A DNA stretch of 64,000 nt from UBA5336 sp964412785. Lineage in GTDB: Bacteria; Pseudomonadota; Alphaproteobacteria; Caulobacterales; Hyphomonadaceae. Below the pieces are notes generated by a model. That model was not told the DNA's origin and searched no databases. It was given only the letters and a program-made list of their open reading frames with translations. Every line of letters starts with the position of its first letter. The stretch's first letter is position 1. Positions 26,225 to 34,222 of the stretch are shown here, piece by piece. The DNA is taken from assembly GCA_964412785.1 (NCBI GenBank), contig CAYPQD010000004.1:23432-87431 (forward strand). The letters are read 5' to 3'. Both the position numbers and the translations under genes were made by a program.

Positions 26225-27004
26225 ATGTTCCTAAAGAAGGTCCTGCTTGCAGGTGCCGCGCTCGCTGCGGTATCGGCTGTTCCCGCCCAGGCGTCGATCA
26301 TTGACAATCCACACTTCAAGGTGCTCGGTCTTGTCATCGTCTGGGGTGCCGACCAGGCCGGCAATGCGCCGATCGCGTCAGATTTCATCATCGACAATGA
26401 TGCCGGCAACAATGATGCCGACCTGATCTCGACCGACGTCTACACCGTCGTCACCGGTTCGCTGACCCCGACCCCGGATTCGATCGCCAATGGCGAAGGC
26501 TCGATCTTCGACGTCACCGGCGAGACCTCCGGCGGCGTCTTCACCGACAATGGCAGTGCCGGTATTCTCGATGCGGCCGACGCGCTGACGGCCTTCGGCC
26601 TTGACGCCAGCACCGACGTCGCGCTGTCCGGCGCCTATCAGTCGAGCTTCTTCGTCGCCTCGAACACCGCCTTTGCCATCGACGCCGCTGTGAGCTCGAC
26701 CGGCACCTTCGCGCTGACCGACATCGGCTATGACCTTGACGTCACCGCGTCCGGCACTGCCGGCGCGCTGAACTTTGGCGGCTCCGCTGACCCGTCGCTC
26801 GGCGGCAATATCATCACCGGCTCAGACCTCGACACCATCAACGGCACGCAGGTCTACCTTGCGCCGGACAAGACCGCACTCAGCACCGGTTCGATCGTCG
26901 ATCAGTCGATCCGCTTCGATGCCAGCTACTCGCTGGACTATGACCTCTCGATGGGCGCCGGCGATATCGAGGCCGAAGTGGTCTACACCGTCTACGTTCC
27001 GTAG
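26225..27004 (+). CDS. Secreted beta-rich protein, putative major subunit of chaperone-dependent surface structure
   Basis: The 259-residue product starts with a clear Sec signal peptide (MFLKKVLLAGAALAAVSAVPAQA). The mature part is acidic, Asp/Thr/Ser/Gly-rich, with no Cys and very few Lys, and suggests alternating beta strands. It ends with QSIRFDASYSLDYDLSMGAG and a terminal strand VVYTVYVP. The same C-terminal pattern and a central segment (SSFFVASNTAFAIDA) recur in the protein at 28073, so the two are paralogues. A PapD-like chaperone gene lies between them. I do not recognise a named family; a pilus-like subunit is an inference. Confidence 0.8.
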   Translation: MFLKKVLLAGAALAAVSAVPAQASIIDNPHFKVLGLVIVWGADQAGNAPIASDFIIDNDAGNNDADLISTDVYTVVTGSLTPTPDSIANGEGSIFDVTGETSGGVFTDNGSAGILDAADALTAFGLDASTDVALSGAYQSSFFVASNTAFAIDAAVSSTGTFALTDIGYDLDVTASGTAGALNFGGSADPSLGGNIITGSDLDTINGTQVYLAPDKTALSTGSIVDQSIRFDASYSLDYDLSMGAGDIEAEVVYTVYVP

Positions 27005-27037
27005 GATCCCTGCGGGCCAGCGCACCCGGTCATGCCA

Positions 27038-27067
27038 GCCGCCCGGTTCCCTGCGGAGCCGGGCGGC
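27038..27067 (+). terminator. GC-rich hairpin between subunit gene and chaperone gene
   Basis: GCCGCCCGG at 27038-27046 pairs with CCGGGCGGC at 27059-27067 around a 12-base loop. No T-run follows, so it is more likely an mRNA-stabilising or attenuating hairpin than a strong intrinsic terminator. Its place directly after a putative major subunit gene resembles hairpins that let the subunit transcript exceed that of downstream assembly genes. Confidence 0.5.
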
Positions 27068-27086
27068 CTGCGTTCCGGGCGGGGCC

Positions 27087-27135
27087 ATACCAGGCTGCAT
27101 GGACCCCAAACCGATCCTTGCGGCGCGTGGCAAGC
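27087..27135 (+). repeat. R2a: copy of dispersed repeat R2
   Basis: The first 44 bases match 41557-41600 at about 38 positions by eye. Shared blocks are ATACCA, GCTGCA, GGACCC, AAACCGA, CCTTGC and GCGCG. Both copies, read in one frame, give a DPKP-x-LAARG peptide, though neither lies in a recognisable gene. R2a lies between the secreted subunit gene and the chaperone gene. Confidence 0.65.
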
Positions 27136-27206
27136 GTCAACGCGCTGGTAACCGAAACCAACCCAAAAGACGCCTAACAGACTGCCCTTTCCAAAAAGGA
27201 CACCCA

Positions 27207-28046
27207 ATGCTCCGCTTGCCGCGCCGACACGCCATCATCGCCGCCCTTTTCGCCTGCATGCTCGCGGGCCAGGCCTCCGGTTTCGGGATCGGCCTGCAGC
27301 CGACCACGGTGGAAATGGAGATTGAGCCCGGTGAACGCCAGCGCCAGGTCGTCAATATCGGCAATGTCCACCAGGAGCGGACGATCTCCCTGACCCTCGG
27401 GCTCGCCGACTGGAGCCTCGACGAGAACGGCCAGATTGTCCTCAACCCTCCCGGCGAGAGCAACCGCTCGGCCGCCGAATGGGTCCGCTTCAGCCCCGCC
27501 TTCGTGACGCTTGAGCCTGGCGAGTCGGCGCAAATTATCGTCGACATTTCGCCGCCGGCGCGCTTTGAGGCGTCCGGCGATTTCCGTTTCGCCCTGCTGG
27601 CTTCCACGGTACTGCCGGAGAAGCGCGACGCCGGCGCCGGGGTCTGGCGGAAATACCGGCTTGCGAGCCTGTTCTACCTCACCGCCGGCGACGCGGAGAG
27701 CGCCCCTCAGATCGCATCGGCGGCGCTGGCCGTCGGCGAGGACGGCGCGCCGAGTGTCGGCCTGCGGATCGAGAACAGCGGCAACGCCCATGCGCGTCTC
27801 AATGGCGAGCTTCAGGTCTCCACCCGCTCCGGCGAGACCGACCGCCTGCCGATTTCCAACCTCGTCGTCCTCGACCAGGCGGCGCGCAACTACCAGCTGG
27901 CGATCCCGCATCCGGTGGAGGATGTCGCCGCGCTCAGGGTCTTTCTCACCAACACCTTCGCCCCGCAGGTGGATGGTGCCGTGATAGAGCTTCCGGCCCA
28001 TGACATCCCATTGCCTGAAGCAGCCGTGCGCGGGGGGCTGCAATAG
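27207..28046 (+). CDS. PapD-like periplasmic chaperone
   Basis: The 279-residue product has a signal peptide (to about residue 27) followed by an immunoglobulin-like domain, FGIGLQPTTVEMEIEPGE, with NIGN and WVRFSPAFVTLEPGESAQI resembling pilus chaperone strands. A second beta domain follows after about residue 150. A RKYRLASLFYL strand would correspond to the subunit-binding G1 edge. ATG 27207 follows AAAAGGA. Such chaperones cap secreted subunits before ordered assembly. No usher gene lies nearby, which is unusual for the family. Confidence 0.82.
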   Translation: MLRLPRRHAIIAALFACMLAGQASGFGIGLQPTTVEMEIEPGERQRQVVNIGNVHQERTISLTLGLADWSLDENGQIVLNPPGESNRSAAEWVRFSPAFVTLEPGESAQIIVDISPPARFEASGDFRFALLASTVLPEKRDAGAGVWRKYRLASLFYLTAGDAESAPQIASAALAVGEDGAPSVGLRIENSGNAHARLNGELQVSTRSGETDRLPISNLVVLDQAARNYQLAIPHPVEDVAALRVFLTNTFAPQVDGAVIELPAHDIPLPEAAVRGGLQ

Positions 28047-28072
28047 CTGCCCGCCAGCGTTTCCCGGCGCCA

Positions 28073-28897
28073 TTGGCGGCCCTGCTCCTGCTTGCCGGCG
28101 TCCTGCCGCAAGGGAAGGCAGCTGCCTCATGGATCGATGACGACTTCTATTGCCGGGTCTATGGCTGCGTCGTCGTCCATGATGGCGAGACGTTCGATGT
28201 GTATGACAATTACGATTTCGAGACCGGCCAGACCATTCCCCAGGGCGAGCGGATGGTTCGCTGGGCCGGCAATCCCTTCCAGGGCGCGGGCACCGTCAAC
28301 CCGGTCCTGACAGGCACCCGCAACGAGGCATTCCAGCTCGCGCCCCTGCAAGACCAGGGATTGATGCTCGGCATCGACCAGACCGGCGACGGGCTGATCG
28401 ACCTGTCGCCGACGCCCGGGGAGAATGGGTTTCTTGACGCCAGCGGCGTCTTCCAGCCCTTCGAGCTCAATCCCGCAAGCCGCGTGGTGCTGGATGAGGC
28501 GTCCTTCCGGCGGAGCTTCTACATCTCATCCGAAACCGACTTCTACCTGACCGCCCAGGCCTTTCCGGCGCCGGGCGGGCGCGCCAGCCAGCTCGACACC
28601 ATCGGCTTTGTCTATGGCGTCACCCGCGAGGGTCTTGACGATGGCATGGCGTTCGGCAGTGCCGCGCGACGCGGTAATTTCATCCGCGATATCGGCCAGG
28701 TGTCCGATCTTGGCGACCTCGCCGGCGGCCCTGTCAGCCTGCTGGAGTTCCGTCACCCGATTGCGCATTTCCGGTCAGACAGCCTGCCAGAGCAATCGAT
28801 CCGCTTTGACTATGTCTATGGCTTTGCGGAATACGACCTGTCCATGGGTGCCGGCGACCTTCGCTACCGGCTGGAGTTCGATGTCTACAATCGCTGA
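28073..28897 (+). CDS. Secreted beta-rich protein paralogous to the 26225 product; start uncertain
   Basis: From the TTG at 28073 the product is 274 residues; the mature part begins near SWIDDDFYCRVYG and has two cysteines (YCRVYGCVVV). It ends with QSIRFDYVYGFAEYDLSMGA and a terminal strand RLEFDVYNR, matching the end of the 26225 product. The signal peptide from TTG lacks a basic start. In-frame codons upstream read AARQRFPAP, and the only start-like codon there is ATA at 28043, which overlaps the chaperone stop and has a GGGGGG box before it. It is probably the minor or tip subunit of the same structure (inference). Confidence 0.78.
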   Translation: MAALLLLAGVLPQGKAAASWIDDDFYCRVYGCVVVHDGETFDVYDNYDFETGQTIPQGERMVRWAGNPFQGAGTVNPVLTGTRNEAFQLAPLQDQGLMLGIDQTGDGLIDLSPTPGENGFLDASGVFQPFELNPASRVVLDEASFRRSFYISSETDFYLTAQAFPAPGGRASQLDTIGFVYGVTREGLDDGMAFGSAARRGNFIRDIGQVSDLGDLAGGPVSLLEFRHPIAHFRSDSLPEQSIRFDYVYGFAEYDLSMGAGDLRYRLEFDVYNR

Positions 28898-28918
28898 TGC
28901 GGGCCACCAGACGCCGGC

Positions 28919-30457
28919 TCAGAAAAGATCGCGCTGCTTGGTGGTCTTCCTTCTTGCCGGCTTGCGGTCGTCATTGATGCGTCCGGGCGCTTCAATGCCG
29001 TCTGTCGCCGCCTCGACATCGCCATCGGCGAAGGTCAGCGTCAGCCTCTGCGCCAATCGGGCGTCGGCGCTGGAGCGCAGGAGGCGGCCGTCGGAACCGC
29101 GCACCAGGGCGTAGCCGCGTTTCAGCGTCGCCGGGTAGGACAGTGTCTCAAGCAGTTTTGCTGCACCCCGCAGGCGTTCGCTGCGGAACCGGATGAGGCG
29201 GGTCAGCGCGGGGCGCGCGCGCACGGCCACGGATCGAAGCGCCTCCCGCGCGCGGCGCGTCTCCAGTCGCAACGGGTCGGGCCGCAGCCGCGAGGCATGC
29301 TGTGACAGGCCGAGGCGTTTCGCCGAGAGGCCGAGGCGCAGGGCCTGGCGCAGCTGCGAGGCCGCCGTCTCCAGCCGGTGGCGGGCCTCGCCGAGCAAGC
29401 GGCCGGGGTCACCCATCCGCGCGGCCGTGCGCTCCAGCCGGGTGCCGCAGCGCTCCAGCGTCGTTGTCACCGCACGGGGAAGGGCCGCAGCGGCATAGTC
29501 GAGGCGCTGGCGCCGGCTGCCCAGCACAGCGTCGGGGCGCGGCAGGCGCGCGCTTTTCAGGCGGCTCTGCCCGTGGACCACCTGGCGGCGCAGCGCCCGC
29601 TTCAGCCGCTCGCCGAGTTCCCCCGTGGAAAGGAGGAGATCGGCACGGACCGGCACGGCCATCTCGGCCGCACCGGTCGGCGTCGGGGCTCGCGCATCGG
29701 CGACAAAGTCGATGAGTGTCGTGTCGGTCTCATGGCCAACCGCCGAGATCAGCGGGATCACGCTCTCGAAGGCCGCGCGCACCACGGCCTCCTCGTTGAA
29801 CGGCCAGAGGTCCTCGATCGACCCGCCGCCGCGCCCGACAATCAGCACGTCCGGCCGGTCTGCGCCGTCCAGCGCGTTGAAGCCGCGAATGCCGGCCTCG
29901 ATCTGCGAGGCAGCCAGGTCGCCCTGGACGAGCGCGGGCCACAGGATCACTCGCACCGGGAAGCGCTCGCGCACGCGGTGGAGGATATCGCGGATGACGG
30001 CGCCGGTCGGGCTCGTCACCACGCCGATGGTCGCCGGCAGGAAGGGCAGGGGCTTGCGGCGGGCCGGGTCGAACAGACCCTCCGCCGCCAGCTTCTTGCG
30101 GCGCTCCTCCAGCAAGGCCATCAGCGCTCCGGCTCCGGCAGGGCGCATGGTCTCGGCGATCAGCTGGTAGTTCGACCGCCCGGCATAGATCGACAGCTTT
30201 CCCTCGGCGACGACCTCAAGGCCCTCTTCCGGCCGGAAGGGCAGGCGGGAGACATGGCCCTTCCACATGACCGTGTTCAGCACCGCCTTGTCATCCTTGA
30301 TATCGGCATAGAGATGGCCGGACCGGGCAAGGGTGACCCGGCCCAGCTCGCCGCGCACGCGCACATGGTCGAAACTTGTCTCGATCGTGCGCTTCAGGGT
30401 CGCGGCAAGTTCGGAGACCGACAGCTCCGGCAGGTTGGAAATCGGAGAATCAGACAT
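28919..30457 (-). CDS. xseA: Exodeoxyribonuclease VII large subunit
   Basis: XseA forms the catalytic and DNA-binding part of ExoVII, which degrades single-stranded DNA to short oligonucleotides in the cytoplasm. The 512-residue protein has an N-terminal OB fold (ELGRVTLARSGHLYADIKDD), the nuclease core with GVVTSPTGAVIRDI, DVLIVGRGGGSIEDLW and AVGHETDTTLIDFVAD, and a long basic coiled-coil C-terminus. ATG 30457 is chosen over GTG 30460. The small subunit xseB is not in the window. Confidence 0.96.
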   Translation of the reverse strand: MSDSPISNLPELSVSELAATLKRTIETSFDHVRVRGELGRVTLARSGHLYADIKDDKAVLNTVMWKGHVSRLPFRPEEGLEVVAEGKLSIYAGRSNYQLIAETMRPAGAGALMALLEERRKKLAAEGLFDPARRKPLPFLPATIGVVTSPTGAVIRDILHRVRERFPVRVILWPALVQGDLAASQIEAGIRGFNALDGADRPDVLIVGRGGGSIEDLWPFNEEAVVRAAFESVIPLISAVGHETDTTLIDFVADARAPTPTGAAEMAVPVRADLLLSTGELGERLKRALRRQVVHGQSRLKSARLPRPDAVLGSRRQRLDYAAAALPRAVTTTLERCGTRLERTAARMGDPGRLLGEARHRLETAASQLRQALRLGLSAKRLGLSQHASRLRPDPLRLETRRAREALRSVAVRARPALTRLIRFRSERLRGAAKLLETLSYPATLKRGYALVRGSDGRLLRSSADARLAQRLTLTFADGDVEAATDGIEAPGRINDDRKPARRKTTKQRDLF

Positions 30458-30469
30458 CACTGCGCAAGC

Positions 30470-30886
30470 CTACAGCCCGCGCCCGCCGCCGCCAGCCCCG
30501 ACCGGCGCCAGCACACGTCGCAGGATCGCTTCGCTGATCGAGCGCGATGACCGGGCCAGTTCAAATCGCCCGCTGACTGAACCGGCCTTGTCGATGGTCC
30601 AGACCCCGCGCACGCGGATGAAATCGCCATCGGCGACGCCCTCATACCGGATGTCGGCAGCATGGGCGCCCTGGTCAGGCCGGTACAGCTTGATGAAGGC
30701 AATGTCATAGCCATCGCGCGCGCCCGTTATATCGGCGTGCAGGTCATCCAGCGAAGGATCGCCGAAGGTATTGGGCTCCAGGACCGTGCCGCTCAGGATT
30801 GCGCGCGTCTCGTCAAACCAGGCGGTAAAGCTGACAGGATCGGACAGGCCGGCATAGTCATACCAGCCGGACCACAGGCCGTTCAT
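30470..30886 (-). CDS. Conserved hypothetical protein upstream of xseA
   Basis: The 138-residue product begins MNGLWSGWYDYAG and has an alternating pattern suggesting an antiparallel beta structure (SFTAWFDETRAILSGTVLE, YDIAFIKLY, GDFIRVRGVWTID). There is no signal peptide or membrane helix. The C-terminus is Gly-rich. It ends 12 bases before xseA on the same strand, so the two are probably cotranscribed. I do not recognise a family, and upstream in-frame extension to 31462 is antisense to purD and rejected. Confidence 0.7.
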   Translation of the reverse strand: MNGLWSGWYDYAGLSDPVSFTAWFDETRAILSGTVLEPNTFGDPSLDDLHADITGARDGYDIAFIKLYRPDQGAHAADIRYEGVADGDFIRVRGVWTIDKAGSVSGRFELARSSRSISEAILRRVLAPVGAGGGGRGL

Positions 30887-30967
30887 GTCGCCCTTGCCCG
30901 CCAATTCGGCTTGTCCTCCCTTGCGAGATGGCTTGATCCCACGAGCCGCCCGGCGCATCAAGCCGTC

Positions 30968-32260
30968 ATGAGAGTCCTCCTCCTTGGGTCGGGTGCGCGC
31001 GAGCATGCGCTGGCCTGGAAGATCGCCCGATCGCCGCTGGTCGATGAAGTCATGTGTGCACCCGGAAACCCGGGGATGGACACGATCGGCCCGTGCTTCG
31101 AGGTGGCCGCCGACGATGTCGACGCGATCGAGACACTGACCCTGCAGCTGGAGCCGGGCCTCGTCGTCATCGGTCCCGAGGCGGCACTGGCTGCCGGTAT
31201 CGCCGACCGACTGCGCGCGCGCGGTTTCGACGTCTTCGGGCCAAGCCAGGCCGCTGCGCAGATCGAGACATCGAAGCGTTTTGCCAAGGCGTTCATGGCC
31301 GATGAGGGCATCCCGACGGCCGCCCATCTCGTCGCTGAAACCGAGAGGTCCGCCCGCGCAGCCCTTGACCACTTCCAGCCGCCCTACGTGCTGAAGGCCG
31401 ACGGCCTGGCTGCGGGAAAGGGCGTCGTCATCGCCGCCACGCGCGAGGCGGCCGAGGCGCATATCGCGTCAGCCTTCAGCGCGCCCGGCGCGAACGAAAC
31501 GAGCGGGCTTGTCATCGAGGCCTTCATGCCGGGCGAGGAGGCAAGCCTCTTCGTCCTCACCGATGGTGAGGCCTTCCTCTGCCTGCCTCCAGTGCAGGAC
31601 CATAAGCGGGTCGGCGAGGGCGACACCGGTCCCAACACGGGCGGCATGGGCGCCTATGCGCCCGCTCCGGTGATGGACGCAGACATGACCGACCGGGCAG
31701 TCCGCGAGATTGTCGCGCCGACGCTGCAAGGCCTTGCCAGGGCCGGGATGCCCTATCAGGGCGTCCTGTATGTGGGCCTCATGGTCACATCGGACGGGCC
31801 CAAGGTTGTTGAGTTCAATGCCCGCTTTGGCGACCCGGAGTGTCAGGTCCTGATGGCTGGCATTCCCGGCGATATCGTCCCGGCACTCCTGCTGTGTGCA
31901 ACCGGCGGGCTTCGACCGGCGGAAATGGGTGGCGCGATGCAGCTCGGCCGCTTCCGGCCGGCAGCCGCCATCGTTCTGGCGAGCACCGGTTATCCGGACG
32001 CCTGTGAGGCCGGCTCGGTGATCGGCGGGCTTGAAGCAGCCGAGGCGCTGTCCGGGGTCACAGTCTTCCAGGCCGGAACCGATATCGGCGAAGACAGGGC
32101 CCTGCTTGCGACCGGCGGGCGGGTGCTCTGCGTAACCGCCACGGGCAAGGATCTCGATGAGGCGTTCACGCGCGCCTATGCGGGTGTCGACGCGATCGAC
32201 TGGCCGGAGGGCTTCTGCCGACGCGACATCGGCTGGCGGGTACGCGGGGGCGGGGCCTGA
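30968..32260 (+). CDS. purD: Phosphoribosylamine-glycine ligase
   Basis: PurD makes glycinamide ribonucleotide in de novo purine synthesis. The 430-residue ATP-grasp enzyme starts with MRVLLLGSGAREHALAWK and shows PYVLKADGLAAGKGVVIA, NTGGMGAYAP and VVEFNARFGDPECQ. ATG 30968 gives the family start. The gene is divergent from the xseA unit with an 81-base gap, and convergent with the next gene, only 4 bases between stops. Confidence 0.97.
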   Translation: MRVLLLGSGAREHALAWKIARSPLVDEVMCAPGNPGMDTIGPCFEVAADDVDAIETLTLQLEPGLVVIGPEAALAAGIADRLRARGFDVFGPSQAAAQIETSKRFAKAFMADEGIPTAAHLVAETERSARAALDHFQPPYVLKADGLAAGKGVVIAATREAAEAHIASAFSAPGANETSGLVIEAFMPGEEASLFVLTDGEAFLCLPPVQDHKRVGEGDTGPNTGGMGAYAPAPVMDADMTDRAVREIVAPTLQGLARAGMPYQGVLYVGLMVTSDGPKVVEFNARFGDPECQVLMAGIPGDIVPALLLCATGGLRPAEMGGAMQLGRFRPAAAIVLASTGYPDACEAGSVIGGLEAAEALSGVTVFQAGTDIGEDRALLATGGRVLCVTATGKDLDEAFTRAYAGVDAIDWPEGFCRRDIGWRVRGGGA

Positions 32261-32264
32261 AGCC

Positions 32265-32855
32265 CTAGCGCGTCACCCACACCGGCGTGCCGTTCTCCAG
32301 CGCGGCAAACAGGGCGTCACGGTCTGCTTGCGAAAGGACGATACAGCCATTGGAGCGGCCAAGCCGGCCATGCCGCGCGAGGAATTCCGGCTCGGCATAC
32401 CACGCCGCGTGAATCACGATCGCACGCGCGCGCGCATTGGAATTGCCAGGCTCCAGCCCGTCGAGGCGCAGGCTGTCGCCATGGCGCCCGTGATAGCGCT
32501 CGGCGGTGACAAACATCCCGTCAGGGCTCGCCTGCGAGCCGGCCAGATTGGAAAAGCGGTCCAGCATGCCGTCATGGTCGGGGTCGCTGCCTCTGCCATG
32601 GGCCGCCCGGTAGGACGTCACCGCGCCGGTGCGCCGCGTCACCACATGCAGCCGCGCCGCGCTGGAATGTCGCCCGAAGTCTGCGATCACCATCACGGTC
32701 GCGTCCTCAACCGGCGCGTCATGGGCGGCGAGGGCGGCCTCAGCGGCGGCAAGGAGCGCAGGCGAGGGCTCGGCCTCGGCCGGCAGGGCCGCAGCGGCGG
32801 CAAGGGCGGCAAGGGCGGCAAGGGCAATCACGGCGGCAAGCCGGCGTCTCATCAT
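32265..32855 (-). CDS. Murein L,D-transpeptidase catalytic-domain protein (YkuD_2-like)
   Basis: The 196-residue product has an N-terminal Ala-rich signal peptide, then a domain typical of the YkuD_2 group: HGRGSDPDHDG, DSLRLDGLEPGNSNARARAIVIHAAWY and the catalytic-type motif GRSNGCIVLSQAD, with the presumed nucleophile Cys. Such periplasmic proteins act on peptidoglycan cross-links or are relatives of those enzymes. Two adjacent ATG codons (32855, 32852) are possible starts. The protein is small but the domain looks complete. Confidence 0.83.
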   Translation of the reverse strand: MMRRRLAAVIALAALAALAAAAALPAEAEPSPALLAAAEAALAAHDAPVEDATVMVIADFGRHSSAARLHVVTRRTGAVTSYRAAHGRGSDPDHDGMLDRFSNLAGSQASPDGMFVTAERYHGRHGDSLRLDGLEPGNSNARARAIVIHAAWYAEPEFLARHGRLGRSNGCIVLSQADRDALFAALENGTPVWVTR

Positions 32856-32968
32856 GGCCCCAGCCTCGCGACCGATTGCGGCGACGTTGCGGCATGGCTT
32901 GGCCCACGCGACGGGTCCGCTATGCTTGTACTCAAACAATCCTGAACGGAACATTCGGAGGAACGGCC

Positions 32969-34084
32969 ATGGTGCACGGCGGAGATGCCCAGGAGATGTT
33001 CTCGGGCACCAAGGAGGTGGCGGAGACCCATCGCTTCGACGAGACGGCGCTGGCCCGCTGGATGGAGGCCGAGGTGGAGGGCTATGCCGGCCCGCTGGAA
33101 GTGCGCCAGTTCAAGGGCGGCCAGTCCAACCCGACCTACCAGCTGGTCACCCCGTCGAGCAGATACGTCCTGCGCCGAAAGCCCCCGGGCAAGCTGCTGC
33201 CGTCGGCCCATGCTGTCGACCGCGAGTTCCGGGTGATCTCGGCGCTCTACCCGACCGGCTTTCCGGTCGCGCGGCCCTATGCCCTGTGCGAGGATGAAAG
33301 CGTCATCGGCACGATCTTCTACGTCATGGACATGGTGGAAGGCCGCATACTCTGGGACGGCACGCTGCCTGGAATGGAGCCTGCCGAGCGCCGCGCGATC
33401 TACGAAGCGAAGTGCCGGACCTTTGCCGCCCTGCACAAGACCGACTGGCGCGCCGCTGGCCTGGAGGGCTTCGGTAAGGAGGGCGATTATGTCGCCCGCC
33501 AGGTCCACCGCTGGAGCAAGCAGTATCGCGCCTCGCAGACCGACACGATCGCGGACATGAATGCACTGATGGACTGGCTGCCGGAGAACATCCCGCCCGG
33601 CGACACCACCACGATCGTCCACGGCGACTATCGGCTTGACAACATGATCATCCACCCGACCGAGCCGCGTGTGATTGCCGTGCTCGACTGGGAACTCTCC
33701 ACGCTCGGCGACCCGCTGGCCGATTTCAGCTACCACCTGATGAACTGGGTCATGCCAAGCTCAGACCCGCGTCGCCCGGCGCTGATGGACATTCCAGACC
33801 TCGCCGCGCACGGCATCCCGACCATGCAGGCGTATGCTGACCTCTACTGCCGCGAAACCGGCCGCTCCGGCCTGCCGGACCTCAATTACTATTTCGCCTA
33901 CAACGCCTTCCGCCTCGCGGCGATCTGCCAGGGCATTGTCGGCAGGGTGCGCGACGGCACGGCCAATTCACCGCAGGCGGTCTCCATGGCCGAGCGGGTC
34001 CGCCCGCTTGCCCAGTTCGCGGCAGACTGCGCGGAGAAGGCCGGCATGGTAACAGCGCGCTCGGGCGGTTTCCGACCCGATTGA
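32969..34084 (+). CDS. Phosphotransferase family protein (ACAD10/APH-like kinase fold)
   Basis: The 371-residue product has an aminoglycoside-phosphotransferase-like fold: GGQSNPTYQL near the nucleotide loop, YVLRRKPPGKLLPSAH with the lysine region, the catalytic loop TTIVHGDYRLDNMI, and AVLDWELSTLGDP for Mg binding. This set matches the ACAD10 N-terminal-like kinases often linked to acyl-CoA metabolism; true substrate unknown. GGAGGA precedes ATG 32969. Its stop codon lies within repeat R1c. Confidence 0.88.
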   Translation: MVHGGDAQEMFSGTKEVAETHRFDETALARWMEAEVEGYAGPLEVRQFKGGQSNPTYQLVTPSSRYVLRRKPPGKLLPSAHAVDREFRVISALYPTGFPVARPYALCEDESVIGTIFYVMDMVEGRILWDGTLPGMEPAERRAIYEAKCRTFAALHKTDWRAAGLEGFGKEGDYVARQVHRWSKQYRASQTDTIADMNALMDWLPENIPPGDTTTIVHGDYRLDNMIIHPTEPRVIAVLDWELSTLGDPLADFSYHLMNWVMPSSDPRRPALMDIPDLAAHGIPTMQAYADLYCRETGRSGLPDLNYYFAYNAFRLAAICQGIVGRVRDGTANSPQAVSMAERVRPLAQFAADCAEKAGMVTARSGGFRPD

Positions 34085-34206
34085 CCCACTTGGCGGGGTG
34101 TATTTTTCGTCAGGGCCAGCAGCGTGGCGTGCGGCAATGCGGGCATTATCGGACCGGCGCGCGAGAACAATCCTGGCGGAAACGACAAACGGCCAACTGG
34201 GTCAAT
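34080..34206 (+). repeat. R1c: R1 element bounded by 14-bp inverted repeats
   Basis: ATTGACCCACTTGG at 34080-34093 and CCAACTGGGTCAAT at 34193-34206 are inverted copies with one mismatch. Between them lie the 17-base block also found at 26012-26028 (inverted) and the ATCCTGGCGGAAA block also found near 25880. The element fills the space between two convergent genes and includes the stop codon of the upstream one. It may be a small non-autonomous element or a structured RNA or terminator; no transposase is present. Confidence 0.65.
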
Positions 34207-34222
34207 CGGGTTGGAAACCGCC

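Noticed and set aside
31054..31305. Alternative-frame ORFs within purD and other genes (for example 30470-31462 full length)
   Set aside because: Only the 30470-30886 part of the long minus frame lies outside purD and has its own start and ribosome binding site; the rest is antisense shadow.
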